Positions 62,736 through 64,000 of a stretch of 64,000 nt of DNA are shown piece by piece. Both the position numbers and the translations under genes were made by a program. The notes under the pieces are model-generated. The model had not been told where the DNA came from. It saw only the letters and a list, made by a program, of their open reading frames with translations, and ran no database searches. Each line of letters opens with the position of its first letter. The stretch's first letter is position 1. This DNA is from Heterobilharzia americana. Lineage: Eukaryota > Platyhelminthes > Trematoda > Strigeidida > Schistosomatidae. The stretch is taken from the NCBI GenBank assembly GCA_944470555.2, contig OX104130.1, positions 64,113,160 to 64,177,159 on the forward strand, written 5' to 3'.

Positions 62736-63062
62736 TCAACTTATCCTGTAGAAAACATGAAACTTGTTTTCCTTTCTGATTGTGTCGTTTGGGTTGTATA
62801 ACACAAAGTAAACAGATTTTGTAAGTTTGTGGACTAAAGCGACTGCCAAATCTTCAGCAGTCTTGTTACAATCTCCAAGATATCCCTTATGCGACATACG
62901 ACGATCCGTTCGCTGGTTTCCAAAGATGAAGTGTTCAGGAATTCTCAAGCATCCCTTCTTTTTAAAGTCTATGCCAGTTGTGTTGTCTAGAATGGAAACG
63001 AAAGCCTCGTGATTAAACATGTTTCCCATCATCTCAAAGAACCGTGTCTTACTTAAGTGCAC
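62736..63062 (-). CDS. Unidentified 108-codon ORF or exon
   Basis: An undamaged frame in a more balanced base composition than its surroundings. The nominal first codon is GTG (63062); the first ATG is ten codons further on. An intron border upstream is possible. The product contains GNMFNHEAFVSILDNTTGID, a basic segment FKKKGCLRIPEHFIFGNQR, then GDCNKTAEDLAVALVHKL and ends FHVFYRIS. No membrane segment, signal peptide or repeat is visible. I do not recognise it. It could be the last exon of a host gene or a fragment of a mobile-element protein; the lack of stops argues for recent origin or selection. Confidence 0.35.
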   Translation of the reverse strand: MHLSKTRFFEMMGNMFNHEAFVSILDNTTGIDFKKKGCLRIPEHFIFGNQRTDRRMSHKGYLGDCNKTAEDLAVALVHKLTKSVYFVLYNPNDTIRKENKFHVFYRIS

Positions 63063-64000
63063 ACTTTAAAAGTAGACGGTTCAAGTAGTCTACGTAACTA
63101 ACTCCGCAGACGCAAACAACGTTATTTATACACCCTTTTTCATTTCATAGAGCTAGTACATCCTTGAAATATTCATGAACCTACTTCCGACCAGAACTGA
63201 ACCGAAAATAAGAAAAAAGAATCCCCTTCTTAGCAATCTAACAGACACTACTTCGAGATATCTGACCCAATATCATTCCACAATCTGCTATAAAAATTCT
63301 CGCAATGTTTTGCTCGACTTTCCGGTTTTATTGTGATATTCTGTCTGCATCAATATTTTTGTTCTTTTAGTCCACTTTGAATTGTATCACTTTTACAGAT
63401 CCTTCCGTTGCTCGACCACAGATAGTGAATTCGATTTGTTTTCCTCCTCAATGTAGTACAGCTATAAAAGTGTGCATACTGACTTTCTCTTATCAGTTTC
63501 TTATAGACAGCTGTTCAAAAAGAACCACTTGGTGGACTTATAATTACTGTCAAACTTTTCATCTTTGTCTTAAATAACAGGATCTTTATCGCAGATGATG
63601 ATGAAGGTTTCGAATATATATCATCTATATAAATGGAAATCATCAACTATCAGGTGTAATGCTGTGTTTTCTATATTTGTCAAAAAGTATTCTGCTGGTA
63701 GGTTGCAATGTTTTGACCCTAATACCACTCAGATTTGTACGCATATAATTCCTTAGCAAATTTAACTGCCCGTAGAAAGTAAATCTTGAAAGTTCTTCGA
63801 AATATTATTTCGCAACAGTAATGTATAAATTATTTTCTATCGAGTCGTGTGGGCTGTCATTTTTTCGGTGAGTGAGATTTTTGTAAGGAGTGAGATAACA
63901 TCCAGAAAATTCGCTTATTTATTCGATATTTTGACTCAAGAGATTAAAGTAATGAGGCCAAATGAATCAGATACACTATGAATATTTAAGCGGTTCACTC
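63063..64000. other. AT-rich stretch to the window edge
   Basis: The frame 63377-63577 (+) has no recognised domain. No GPCR exon was recognised here. Confidence 0.4.

Overview
The window looks like nuclear DNA of a trematode, most likely a schistosome. It is visibly AT-rich and gene-poor, and it is crowded with decayed copies of repeat families typical of schistosomes: RTE-like non-LTR retrotransposons (apurinic endonuclease plus reverse transcriptase), Penelope-like elements, tRNA-derived SINE-like repeats and hammerhead-ribozyme-bearing short repeats of the Sm-alpha type. The species cannot be fixed from the sequence alone. The long reading frames are mostly broken retroelement frames or their antisense shadows. 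There are no bacterial-style operons, rRNA genes or CRISPR arrays.

Layout. 1-3286: nearly full-length, frameshifted RTE-like copy A (+). 3993-5480: two copies of a ~160 bp fold-back mobile element, each with its own target-site duplication; one copy contains a perfect 124 bp palindrome. 5936-6025: degenerate Sm-alpha-like repeat. 8960-9109: a possible first exon encoding a hydrophobic N-terminus. 10013-11216: RTE copy D (-), with an internal deletion and a tetranucleotide expansion. 19766-22204: 5'-truncated RTE copy C (-). 23690-24810: two tRNA-like SINE fragments, one folded into a hairpin. 25640-26340: Penelope-like reverse transcriptase pseudogene (-). 27171-27243: near-perfect hairpin. 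27384-28970: RTE copy E (-), sharing its deletion and tetranucleotide tract with D. 29742-30485: Penelope-like N-terminal fragment bounded by 36 bp inverted repeats. 35555-35725 and 37957-38130: short repeats carrying hammerhead-like cores (-). 42533-45367: RTE copy B (+). 47640-48150: Penelope-like C-terminal fragment (+). 48812-49009: a strong internal-exon candidate (-). 56479-56700: possible LINE tail (-). 58639-59664: last exon of a rhodopsin-class neuropeptide-type GPCR (-). 61890-61995: second Sm-alpha-like repeat with a mutated hammerhead. 62736-63062: an intact, unidentified ORF (-).

Host gene content. The one confident host gene is the GPCR last exon: TM7, helix 8 and a ~290-residue cytoplasmic tail. 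Its upstream exons were not located and lie at higher coordinates, possibly beyond the window. The exon at 48812-49009 has a good acceptor, a perfect donor and equal phases, and belongs to a different minus-strand gene because the GPCR has already ended upstream of it. Everything else is intronic or intergenic repeat DNA.

The most notable points are the fold-back mobile element, the RTE subfamily (D/E) that spread after losing part of its reverse transcriptase, a microsatellite that grew from a seed in the RTE coding sequence, and several hammerhead-like motifs in different states of decay. All identifications come from reading the sequence and remembered family motifs; no searches were run.
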